Assembly (NCBI GenBank): GCA_003971905.1
Contig: RSEE01000051.1
Coordinates: 422,058 to 486,057, forward strand
Length of the DNA stretch: 64,000 nucleotides
Direction of reading: 5' to 3'
Origin: Moniliella sp. 'wahieum'
Taxonomy: Eukaryota > Basidiomycota > Moniliellomycetes > Moniliellales > Moniliellaceae
Part shown: positions 36,359 to 46,589 of the stretch, one piece after another
Position numbering within the stretch: the stretch's first letter is position 1
How the letters are laid out: each line of letters starts with the position of its first letter
Program-made: the position numbers and the translations under genes
The notes under the pieces: generated by a model
Databases searched by the model: none
The model's input: the letters and a program-made list of their open reading frames with translations, nothing else
Told to the model about the DNA's origin: nothing

Positions 36359-36582
36359 TGTTGAGCCACCGGGTGGCTCGTGCTTTGGCCAATGTCCCTT
36401 CAGTTTTTCCTCAGGCCTAGGAGTTCCGTTGTTTTTCCTCTCTCCTTTTTCCTTGTTCCGCAGCTTAGCTCCTGGTGGCGACTCGCTGCTTGATGTTCCT
36501 CAGTAGGCGTTGCTGGTTGGCTCAGACTACCACCACCACTAGTGCCATTGCATCACCCTCGACTGGACTCCAGGTCTCATCA
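36359..36582 (+). repeat. 5' LTR of the copia element
   Basis: 224 bp, TG...CA ends, preceded by CTTAG. Differs from the 3' LTR by ACCGGG for AGGG near 36368, by lack of a TG near 36448 and by one base in AGTGC(C/G)ATTG. Confidence 0.95.
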
Positions 36583-36699
36583 GAGTTATATATACAACTC
36601 TTCGCTCATCCAGTGAGCAACGGTGATCAACCCACAATTCCCTCTTCCATCCCCTCACCCTCTCCGTATCCATCCCTTTCCATCGGCGTTTTCTCAACA

Positions 36700-38566
36700 A
36701 TGAGCGCCATTTCACTTCCTACCCCTCAGCTGTCGAACCCGGACTGGGCCGACCAGCACCTTCCATCCCCTTTTCCTAAAGACAGCATTACTTTCACACG
36801 TGCCTCGCAATTGGCCAACGAATAACTGAGCCAATACCAGCACCCTTTACCATATTCTTGAGGATAACAGTCCTTTGGTGGCCAACACGATGCGTCTGAT
36901 TTTCAAACACGTCTCACATTATCTCAGGCAAACTATCAACTCTTGAAGAAAAGATCGTCAAAATGGTCGGCGATCCTACTAAGCGTCTTCCCAGCGATCC
37001 ATATGTCCAGTCGACAGTGGTGCGCCACTTTGACGAATTGCGTAGTGTGTTTCGTCGCACTTTGATGCATTTTTGCGAACCGTTTTGGTTCTCCGCTTCT
37101 TCTTCTCAACATCTTCCGCAACATCGGAACCGGAGGATCCCGTTGCGACCCCACGGCCGGCGTCGTCACCTGTGCCACGACGAATCCATTGTTCATACTC
37201 CTGTGGCAACAACGACACCATCGCTTCCTCCTCCGATTGACGATGCAATCTTGTCAAGTTTGACTAAGCTTTTCCGTTCAGGCGTATCCTCCGAATTCTC
37301 GTGACTACAGCCGAGAAACGTTGGGGTACTGACGTGGGCATTGCCGCTGCTATGGAGGTTATACAGCAACTGCCTTCCGACACTACGCATTCTGCGGCTT
37401 CACTGAAGATACATTCCCTGTTTCTCCCTCTACCGTCACTTTGGATGAAGCAGTCGACTACTTTCGCACCGTCTTCATTGACGGTGGAACGCCTTGGAAC
37501 CGAATTCACGAATGTGCCGTTAGCAAATATGGTTCGGACCTTGGGCACCAAGCACAAAGGTTTTGTTCCGGCGACTCCGTGACGAAGGCAAGGATCCTGA
37601 GACTTTGTCCGCTCTGAAGACTCTGACGTCCACTTTGGACAAAGACGACAAGTTCAAGGCCGGACAACCATTTTGGCCGTGGGCCAACCAGGCCCTTGCG
37701 ACTATGGATCGGGCAATCCCGGGAGCACGGGAGATCGTAGAGCATGGACCTACCGGAGCTGGTTATAAGGCCGGTATGGACCGTAAGCTTTTTGATCCCC
37801 TTTATGTCCGACTACATCGCACTATTCATGATTCATTTCATGAAACTGAAGTGGATTCTCGTGCATCATCCCTGTTTGCTCTACTTCGGGAACGCTACGG
37901 TCATATCTCCCCATCGGATAAAATCGACACGTTGACAGACCTCCTGAATCTTTCCTTTGTTTCACGGACGGGGGCCCAATTTGTTCAACAGCATCGCTTG
38001 TTGTACAAGACCAACTTGTGGCTGGATTCTCCTCTGCCAGACACCGTCCTCCGCACAGCGGTCATTAACGCGATACAGAAGAACGGCATGTTGATTTCCT
38101 ATTCCGACAAAACATACGAGGAACTCTTGACGCTTGTGGCAACTCACTCATCTGCTGTTCGTCGTGCGGCTCGTCTTCTCTCTCTTCTGTTCGCGGAACC
38201 GATCATCGCACCAAAAACTCTGGTTCCCGCGGCGGGTCTTCCAAAGGTGGACGCTCGTCCCGAGGTGACACCTCTTCTTCGGCCCATGCTGCTTCCCTAA
38301 GTGGCAATACCGTTCATGAGGGTGGAAGCAGTAGTGCAGAACGCATTCTGGGTTACCCCCCTTTGCACGGTACCGCACAGAGGGCTACCAATCCTTTAGG
38401 CCTCTCTGTTCCCTCAACCAATGCCTCCTACCATGTGAGCACAAGTGGGGCCGTGCCGCTCGTCTCCGCCAACCAGCAAGGACCTCACTCTCAGGGACCG
38501 GCACCTAATAGCGCAGGGGTGAGTTCTGCTGCGTCCACTATTGCCCCCTCCCGTCATCGGGAATAG
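36700..38566 (+). CDS. copia element Gag (frame-broken)
   Basis: The structural protein of the retrotransposon particle. The start is probably MSAISLPTPQLSNPDWADQH (ATG 36700), followed in other frames by VGDPTKRLPSDPYVQSTVVR, then AAAMEVIQQLPSDTTHSAAS, and the long open stretch 37563-38300 with ANQALATMDRAIPGAREIVE and DPLYVRLHRTIHDSFHETEV. It ends in a Ser/Gly-rich tail (GNTVHEGGSSSAERILGYPP). I see no CCHC zinc knuckle, which is often absent or short in copia Gag. At least five frame changes. Confidence 0.7.
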
Positions 38567-38611
38567 GGATACGCGGGGAGTCTTCCGCCAGCCGCCCTCC
38601 CTGCGCAACAT

Positions 38612-41600
38612 GATTCGGGCGCGCGCCCGTCTGTCTTCAAGGATAAGAACGCATTTACCTCACTACGTCCTAGTCGTGCTCCTATAGTCCTTGCAGGGCG
38701 GGTAGTGCAAGCCGATGGCATTGGCACTGTCTCTTTCTATATCCATACCTGTACCGGTCCCCCCTGTATATGTTCAACTCTCCGACTCTTTCTATTGTTT
38801 CTTTTTCCTTACAACTTGGTCAGTGCGTACCAACTCTCGATGGCCGGGATCGAGAGTTTAGTGGCAGCATGGGGCCAAGGCATCTACCTTTACCGAACGG
38901 GTGACATTCCCCGCCTTGTTACGGATGCTAGCTACAAAATGTTTATCGAACCACTCCTGCCTTCCTCTTCTCCTTCCCCTTCCTCTTCTCCCTCCCCTTT
39001 CCCTTCCCACAATGCCCTTTCAATCGAACCCTCTAATACTGTTTTGGACAAGGTTCAACGTGTCCATGAACAGTGGAATCATATCGCCCTTGACCAGCTC
39101 CCACACTTAACCGCATCCATGTCCTTTCCTTATCGTGTTCTACCTCAAGATGTCGCGACTGTTCGTCCCCACTGGCATTGCCCTTCCTGTATTCTCTCGC
39201 ATGCCACAGCCCCTCCTCATTCCCTTTCTCCAACTGCTACCAGAACCACCCGACCTTTCTCCTTGATCCACATCGATGTGGTCGACATTCCTCGCCAAGG
39301 TGGCGGGGGACACGGGTGGGGTTTGGTTATCGTCGACGACTTCACCCGGTACGTTTTCTTCCTTCCTCTTTCTTCCAAAGGTGAAGCAACTGCATCTCTT
39401 CGTCACTTTATTACCCGTGAGCAGCGTCAGCGCCCTGAAAGACCCCTCCAGGTGGTCCACTCTCCGACAATGCTCCAGAATTGATCTCCGCTATGATCGA
39501 TTTTTACGACGAACAAGGTATCGTGAGTGAACCACCAATCCAGGCGAAAGTGCTTCGAATGGTATCGCCGAAAGAGCGATCCGGTCCATCATGGATCGTG
39601 CTCGCACCTTGCTCGCTTCTACTCGCCTGGATCCCGAAGATTGGTGGCATCATGCTCTTCACGCTGCTGCGTACACACACAACCTTGTGCCTCCGAAGGG
39701 TTGGGGGGGCAACAGCCGTTTTGTACGTTACCACGATTTCCCTCCCTCCCTTCCTATGCATGGTTTCGGTACCTTAGCATACCTTCACCTCTTTTCCAAC
39801 CAGCGTGACGGCGGCAAGTTGGGTCCGCGGGCCGTTCCTGCCATGCTCATCGGATACGACGAGCGCCGTGGTCGTAAGGGTTGGCTTTTGCTCTGCATGG
39901 CGGCCCTGGCCTAGTTTACTATCGCTGGAAGAAACCTTTCAAGTGGACCAACCTGTCATACACTGCAGAACATCCCACACATTTCAACCTTATTCCTTCC
40001 AACATTGTTTCTCCTCACGGGGCCGGGGGGGTTGAGGAGACACCGGACGCAAATTCTCCAAACCTTCCGACTTTACCTGCTCCTCCTACTGTCGCCCCTC
40101 CTCGTCCTCCTCCTCTTACTGTAGCCCCTCCTCCTCTTACTCCCATTGTATCCCCACCTCCTACTGATGCCGCCCCTGTTCCTAACCAACACCAACCTGC
40201 GCTGCGTCGTAATCCCGGACGCCGAGAACGACTCCCCGCCCCTCCCCTTGATCTCTCTCATCCTGCTCCCGATACCCCCAGGATCCATCTTTCATTCCCC
40301 TTGCTCTAAAGGTTCCCACCCTCTTTCATCCTCCTGTCTCACTTTCCACTCTTGACTTACCCACTTTTGTCAACATCTTCGGTCCCATGCCCAATACTTC
40401 CCTCATCCCCGACTCGGACCACACTCAACCTCTCTTGCCCTTGCTCTCGACCACGCGCGAGCGAGGACGCACTCCTTCTTACCACCGATGGTGTTCCCTT
40501 GGCGCCCAAGTCCGTGCGGGCTCTCGTCGGCCACCCTGCATTTGATGTCCTTGCTGCCATGCGCGTTGAACTGACGCGTTTCGATTCCCGCAAGGTGAAG
40601 GAGGTGGTGCCCATTCCTCCGGGGGCACGTGTGTTACCCGGTATTTGGGTCCTCAGTACCAAGACGGATGCTGAGGGTCGCTTTGTCAAGTATCGTGCGC
40701 GTTATGTAGTGGGAGGACATCGCCAGCTTCCCGGCTCCTGGACCAAGTCATTTGCTCCCGCGGTTCGCACCTCCGCCGTCAATACTTTGATCGCCGTCTC
40801 AGAGGCGGAAGGGCTCCAGCTCTTTACAGCCGACGTTGAGGCGGCGTATCTGTATGCGGACGTGACCGAAGAGGTCTATGTTAGGCCGCCTCCCTTTTTC
40901 CCAGAAGGGAAAGGCAAGTGTTGGAAACTGAAGAAGAGTCTTTATGGTCTCCATCAAAGTGGGGCCAATTTTGGTGATTGGCTGCGTACTTTCCTTGTGA
41001 CCGTCTTGGCTTTACCAGTCTCAAGTCGGAGCCTTGCCTCTTCATTCGTCGTACCCAACCCTTGGATCTCATTCTATTGGCCATCCACACTGACGATTTT
41101 CTGTTGCTTGCCGTTCGCGGGACATCTACGACTCCTTCCTTGTTGAGCTTCGCCGTCATATCGAGATTAAATCCAATGGCCCACTTCGTTTCCATCTCGG
41201 GTGCCAGTACGACCGCATTGATGGCGCCTCTATGTGAGCCAACCCAAGTTCATTGCTGAAACGCTTGCCACCCACGACCTGGTTCACGACCATCCTCGAC
41301 GTCTCCCGCTCAGTCACACACTTCCTCCTCCCCTACGCCCCGAGCACCAACCACGATCCACACGCGACGAGAATCACGCCTACCGTTCTATGGTCGGATC
41401 TGCCATGTGGTCGGCTCGCATGTCTCGTCCCGACACCTTGTTTGCCGCCACCTTCTTGGCTCGCTTCTTAGATGACCCTTCCCGTGTTCACCGTGACGCT
41501 GCCGTTGGCTTGTTGCGATAACTGAAGGGTACTGCTGACCATTCCCTCCGCTTAACACCTGACCGCGCAAGACCCCTCCTTGAACTGCATACGGATGCTT

Positions 41601-42069
41601 CTTTTGCTTCGGACAAGCGCTGCTCACGGTCTGTTCCGTGTACGTTGTGTTTGTGTATGGTGTGCCTGTTTCGTGGAATACCAAGACACAGAACCAAGGA
41701 GTGAGCAACATAGCCGCTTCCGAATACTTGGCAATGGGTGATGGTTTGCGCGATGCACTCTTTGTGCGCAATATTCTTTTTGAGCTGGGTATTTGTTCTG
41801 CTGAACACCCAATTCAGCTCTTTGTCGACAACACTGCCGCCAAGGCTCTTGCCGAGAAGCTTGGCAGCCTGGGTAAGATCCGCGAGATCGATGTTTGGTA
41901 CCACGAGGTGCGAGAACGCATCCATTGTGGCGAGCTTGTTGTTCATCATGTCCCAGGCGTGGATCATTTATCTGATTGGTTCACCAAACCTGTTGGTCTT
42001 CCCAAACTCCTTTCCACATCTCAACAATTCGATTTGGCTCCCCTTTCTTCTCGTTTGGTTTCTTCTTAA
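38612..42069 (+). CDS. copia element Pol: protease, integrase, reverse transcriptase, RNase H (frame-broken)
   Basis: Protease: the active-site triplet DSGA at 38612-38623, with PYNLVSAYQLSMAGIE further on. Integrase: the pre-integrase Zn site H/C pairs (NHIALDQLPHLT, then HCPSCILSHATA), catalytic Asp in LIHIDVVDIP and VIVDDFTRYVFFLPL, ending near 39484. A Pro-rich linker (about 40030-40290) precedes reverse transcriptase: RVLPGIWVLSTKTDAEGRFV, then YRARYVVGGHRQLPGSWTKS and LFTADVEAAYLYADVTEEVY, then KSLYGLHQSGANF. The catalytic box at 41086-41097 reads HTDD rather than YVDD. RNase H has LHTDASFA, then AASEYLAMGDGLRDALFVRN and LFVDNTAAKALAEKLGS, ending ADHLSDWF-type VDHLSDWFTKPVGLPKLL. The stop is near 42069. 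About six frame changes. Confidence 0.88.
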
Positions 42070-42117
42070 CGTGTTTTGGCCTACGAGTTTCCTTTGTGGT
42101 CCCTTGGCCCGGGGGGG

Positions 42118-42341
42118 TGTTGAGCCAGGGTGGCTCGTGCTTTGGCCAATGTCCCTTCAGTTTTTCCTCAGGCCTAGGAGTTCCGTTGTTTTTCCTCTCT
42201 CCTGTTTTTCCTTGTTCCGCAGCTTAGCTCCTGGTGGCGACTCGCTGCTTGATGTTCCTCAGTAGGCGTTGCTGGTTGGCTCAGACTACCACCACCACTA
42301 GTGCGATTGCATCACCCTCGACTGGACTCCAGGTCTCATCA
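42118..42341 (+). repeat. 3' LTR of the copia element
   Basis: 224 bp, near-identical to the 5' LTR, preceded by a G7 run and followed by the target duplication CTTAG. Confidence 0.95.
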
Positions 42342-42346
42342 CTTAG

Positions 42347-43334
42347 TTCCAACACGCTCCCTACCGCCACAATGGGAGCGGGTAGAGCACCAATGTGGTT
42401 AGATACCCACCTCTCTCGCAGCAACCTCGCCACTTCCTTCCGCACTTCGTTAAAGTGATTTTTTGTGGATGCCTATAAATACGTCCTCTTCACCCACAAC
42501 CCCTATCGGTCCCCATAACGGCCCTATATGTACCGAAAGGAGAACCAAGAAATGCAACAAGAGATTGATGGAAGCAATGTGTGTTGGTTGTGGCACGGCA
42601 GTGTGTGTTCGACTATTACATCAGGCTCTCTTCTATGCCTGTGCCACCACGTATTGCCCTTGTTTACCCACAACCAAATCCGGATTTTGGCTTCAAGCTG
42701 CCCACCCTCTTCTCTCGTTCCTCTGGTTGCCAGAGCAATGGGGACGAACGGCAATTAAAATGTTATCAAGGTGTAATATCCGAGAGCTTTGTAGTACGGT
42801 CTCTGGAAGGGAAAAGCCATGTGCGAACGCTGGTCCATTGAAAGCATGTGAGCAACTAGTATAGCAGCGCAGGCAAGGTGTGGGGTATATGAGTGGTGAA
42901 GCAGTGATGTAGGTGTGATGACATCACTAAGGGAGTGACGTAACGCATCTCATCCCAAGCCCCAACAATCAGTACTGAGACTCAGTACGCAGGCCCCCTG
43001 GCGGGGAGGAGTTACTATTGCGGCAAGGCAGTGGGAAAGTACGATGGTGATTTAGATGTGACATGTGACATGCGACACTAGAGAAACCAAGCACAGGGCC
43101 AGTGTAAGCGCATGCGCGTAGTCAGCCAGCATAGTTCGTTCTCATCACGTTTTTTTGCCAAATCACCCCGATCGAAACAAAGGGGCGGGCGCGAGGGTTT
43201 GCCAACGCACAGCTGACCGACGCGGCCAGCAGACGCCATTCCCTCAGCTGTTGCTCTGCGCAACGCCCAACCATCCAACGCTTCGGCGTGTCCAGCTCTA
43301 GCACGTCGCCGCTGGCCCGCCCCACGCGCCCTCC
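42347..43334. other. Right flank of the retrotransposon and upstream region of the first CENP-B-like gene
   Basis: Open frames around 42463-42864 have no recognisable motif. A GATGTGACATGTGACATGCG cluster lies at 43055-43074. From about 43100 to 43334 the sequence resembles 46430-46589 upstream of the second paralog (shared GCGCGTAGT, CATCACGTT and ATCGAAA blocks), so this is part of the duplicated unit and probably includes the promoter. Confidence 0.5.
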
Positions 43335-44783
43335 ATGTCTACTGAACAAGCGGATGCAGCGCATTCCGCCCACCATGTCGATCCTCCCTCTCATACTTCC
43401 ACCCCGCCTCAGGGGGACGACGAGACGATGAGCAACTCGGTTCTATCCGCTCTAGACACCAGCCGGATGTCAAAGACCGACAAGCCCAAGGGCAAAAAGC
43501 ACAAGACCCCGATTGACGATGCGGTGCGACAACGTATCTGTCAGCATGCAATGGCCAACCCAGGGATGAAGCAGAGGGATATTGCTGCACTCTTTTGTTT
43601 GGAACGGAGTACAGTGAGTAAAATCCTAAAAAACAAGGGCAAGTATTTGGCGATGCGAATCGAGGAACCTTTCCTTGATCGAGATCGGACGATTCGCCGC
43701 CCCATTCTCGAGGGTAAGCTGCTGGAGTTTGTGTATTGGATGGCATCGGAAGGCGCGCCGCCGCCGGACAATGACCTACTCCGCGCCAAGGCAACTGAGA
43801 TTGACATGAGCCAGCGGGCGAGCCAACCACCAGGGGGGGACGCAAGTACCTCGGGCAACGATGTACTCACTGGCCCTCCTGACTATCCCTTTGTTCCTTC
43901 GGACACATGGCTTTCCTCATTCCGAGCGCGGCACCGTTTGATCAACCCCACTCAGGCGTTGGCGCCAGATGAGAGCACAAGCTCAAATGGAAAGCGAACT
44001 ACGAGCACGCATCCCCTCATGCCTGCTGCCAAGCGCCGGTCCTCCATCCGGGACAACTCGGTACCCATGAGGCCAAAATCCAGCATAGCGAATGTGCCCA
44101 ACCCGCAGCAGTCGCACTCTACTCCACCTCGGCAGGGGCCCATCTCGTTAAGCGAGGCCGACTCCGCGTTGGCTGTACTGCTTCAATTTGTACGCGAACA
44201 GCCCGAGGACGTTTGTTCGCCTCAACACCACTTTCTCATGGGGCATCTACAAGCCACCATTTCGCGCCTCGCTGCTGCTCAGAACGGGAGCGGACAGTCT
44301 CCTCCTCCCCCCAACCAGGCGCAAGCCTCCCCACCTCATTATGCTCCCCCGAGTACCATTCCTTGGGCCATTGGACATGGCTCCGGAATCTCACCTCATC
44401 ACCAGAGATCGCCCTCTTCTATGCAAGAAAATGGGAGCTCAAAACGCACCGGGGACGATGTATCTCCTCATTTGGTCTCCGACCAGCACCGGCAATGGCG
44501 TCCAACTCGTTTGCTGCTTCAAACGAGTCTACGTCAAGGGATGTACCGGCTCCAACACTGCCCCCCCATTCATCCTAAATATGTTAGTTCTACTCCTGCC
44601 TGCTTCATAGGATGTTTTTATAGGGATGCCAAGAGTCAGGATTTGGATGGCATGCCATCAGGATGGCCGGGCAGCAATGTTAGAGAAGTGGTGGGCAGGA
44701 GGAACAGACCGGTGGCGGGTTATCGGTTACCCCGCTACCCGGTTATGGGGGGGTGCCAAAGACCCCACAAAGAAAGGCATTAA
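43335..44783 (+). CDS. CENP-B-type DNA-binding protein, paralog A (no transposase domain)
   Basis: Residues about 60-115 form a Psq/CENP-B N-terminal helix-turn-helix: VRQRICQHAMANPGMKQRDI, then AALFCLERSTVSKILKNKGK. A second, Tc5/CENP-B-type helical domain follows (LEGKLLEFVYWMASEG, then LLRAKATEIDMSQRASQPPG) and closes with the diagnostic WLSSFRARHRL. This pair of domains is the DNA-binding half of pogo-family transposases and of CENP-B/Abp1/Cbh proteins. The rest has no DDE catalytic domain. It has a basic stretch (GKRTTST, then AAKRRSS) and a helical block shared with paralog B (LLQFVREQPEDVCSPQHHFL, then GHLQATISRLAA). The frame probably slips after about 44350, since the paralog-like tail (ASNESTSRDVPAP) is in another frame. 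Likely nuclear; a domesticated transposase-derived DNA-binding protein by inference. Confidence 0.78.
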   Translation: MSTEQADAAHSAHHVDPPSHTSTPPQGDDETMSNSVLSALDTSRMSKTDKPKGKKHKTPIDDAVRQRICQHAMANPGMKQRDIAALFCLERSTVSKILKNKGKYLAMRIEEPFLDRDRTIRRPILEGKLLEFVYWMASEGAPPPDNDLLRAKATEIDMSQRASQPPGGDASTSGNDVLTGPPDYPFVPSDTWLSSFRARHRLINPTQALAPDESTSSNGKRTTSTHPLMPAAKRRSSIRDNSVPMRPKSSIANVPNPQQSHSTPPRQGPISLSEADSALAVLLQFVREQPEDVCSPQHHFLMGHLQATISRLAAAQNGSGQSPPPPNQAQASPPHYAPPSTIPWAIGHGSGISPHHQRSPSSMQENGSSKRTGDDVSPHLVSDQHRQWRPTRLLLQTSLRQGMYRLQHCPPIHPKYVSSTPACFIGCFYRDAKSQDLDGMPSGWPGSNVREVVGRRNRPVAGYRLPRYPVMGGCQRPHKERH

Positions 44784-46589
44784 CCAGATTGAAATTTGAA
44801 ACGGAGACGTGCACGCCGTCGCGTGATGAGCTTGGGCTTCGGACGCCATCAATTTGACACCACCTCACTTGTCTTCACCCCGCCCGCTTCACTTCTTCTT
44901 CCCCTCCCTTTTCAGGTCAATTCAACTCGCAACCAACTTCGGCAACTGGGATATATATGAGTGGCAGAGTCCGTGCCGGATCAATCGCTTGTGTGTTGCC
45001 CTCACTATCTTTTCAAGTTTCAGGCCCCACATGCACACACAGTTATATTGTGGAGAAACGCGTTGCCTTCAGCTGAGAGACAATATATACTTTTCTCAGT
45101 ACTAAGTGCGCCCCTCCGTTCTTGTTTCCTTGAAGCTTGAAGCTTGAAGCTGACGCTGAAGCTTGAAGCTTGGCTTGACGGGCCTGACGGGTCACATACA
45201 CATACCCACCGGCTGTGCGTATGACTCTGTTCTAGATCTTCCTTAAGCTTGAAGCTTGAAGCTTGAAGCTTGAAGCTTGAAGCTTGAAGCTTGAAGAGCT
45301 TGAAGCTTCACCGGCTTCACCAGCTTGACCGGTTGACGATCACTAACGTGTAACGCAGGCAATGAGGTCATGCACATGGGGGGTGGATAGTTCAGAAAGC
45401 CTCCAACAAAATGCTGTCACTGACGCTGCCGACATGGCGGACACGTGTCTTTAGCTTGAACGTACCGGTACCGGGTACCCCCTTGAGGTACCTTCCTGGG
45501 GAAGGATCCTGTAACAAGGACGCCAGCGTCGTCACTGAGTACTGAATGCTTTCGAAGACCAACACGACGGGCCTGTCCATGCTATCGGGCCTTTAATTTA
45601 ACGTTTAACGTTTAACGCATAACGTGGTGGGATGTGGGAGGCTCTCTGTGAAGCATGTGAAGGGCGGAGTAATAGAAGCAATCTTACTGGCATCCAGTCA
45701 AATTGCATCGGTGCGGCAGTGTGGGGCTGACACAGTCAGTGATGTGACATGGCGATGATTGGATTACATTGATTCTCTAGAGACAAGAAGCGCGACACGG
45801 ACACTAGGTCACTGCCCTGTCACATGTCACATGTCATCACGCCTGCGCCTTGGTTTTCCTGGGTTTGCTTTTTCCTTCTGCAGCGTCTCTGGACGACTGA
45901 CAACGTACCGACATCGCTTCCCCTCGATAGTCGGTAATCGGTACCATGTAACACTCCGTGCTCGTGATCAGCTCGCTATCTTTCCCCCAGTCGGGGCCAT
46001 CTGAGTACTCAGACTGAGTGCGGCCCGTTGGTCACGGCGCAAGTTCAGCAGCAGCTCAAGGAACCAGTCCATAAGCCCACTGTAGCCATCGCTAGAGAGC
46101 AAGGGTGCGCAGGAGGAGGCCTAAGCGCTGGGGAGAAGGGTGGCGGGCGGCGGGCCGAGAAGGACGGCGGTAGCAAGCGTGGCAAGCGAGTTCGAGACGA
46201 CGATCCGCCGTCGGAGCCAATGGAGCAGCCCGGCCAAGGGCGAAAAACGGGAACCAGGATGCAAGTGGGCCAACACCCGCGCTGGGCTGCCGGCGAATGC
46301 AAGTGATGCTGGTGGCTGATGCTGGTGACACGCATGCTGTGCGCTGGTGGCGGCCGCGGTAGACAGTGGCGCTGTGCCGCGGTGATCAAGCCGTGACACA
46401 GCTTCAGCGTGCAGCGTGGGGGCAGTGTAGCGCCATGCGCGTAGTTGGCCACCATCATTCGTTCCCATCACGTTCTTTCAAATCACTCCAATCGAAATAG
46501 AAGCAGCAGGCCCGCAGACGCGACCAGCCAGCCAGCCATCCATCTGCCTGTCGCTCTGTCCAACCATCCAACGCGCCGACGCGCCCTCC
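44784..46589. other. Spacer between the two CENP-B-like paralogs
   Basis: 1.8 kb with no supportable gene. Contains two AAGCTTG arrays (listed), TTTAACG repeats at 45597-45624, a TGTCACATGTCACATGTC cluster near 45818-45836, and from about 46430 the sequence homologous to the upstream region of paralog A. Confidence 0.5.
45132..45312. repeat. AAGCTTG heptamer arrays
   Basis: CTTGAAG-based tandem repeats in two blocks: 45132-45176 (about five copies, partly interrupted) and 45244-45312 (about eight copies of AAGCTTG). Each unit contains the palindrome AAGCTT. The spacer between blocks is not repetitive. Confidence 0.85.

Larger units (their letters stand above)
36359..42341 (+). mobile_element. 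Ty1/copia-type LTR retrotransposon
   Basis: A complete element bounded by two 224-bp LTRs (36359-36582 and 42118-42341) that begin TGTTGAGCC and end CTCATCA, flanked by the 5-bp target duplication CTTAG (36354-36358 and 42342-42346). Internal order is gag, protease, integrase, reverse transcriptase and RNase H, which defines the copia superfamily. The two LTRs differ only by one substitution and two 2-bp indels, so insertion was recent. A G7 purine run (42111-42117) directly before the 3' LTR serves as polypurine tract. Several frame changes interrupt gag and pol, similar in style to those in host genes, so the element may have been intact in the genome. Confidence 0.95.

Noticed and set aside
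36359-42341. Repeat-induced point mutation (RIP) in the retrotransposon
   Set aside because: The LTRs differ mostly by small indels and one C/G change, not by the C-to-T/G-to-A transitions typical of RIP.
45132-45312. CRISPR-like array
   Set aside because: Perfect heptamer tandem repeats without spacers in a eukaryotic genome; a microsatellite, not a CRISPR array.
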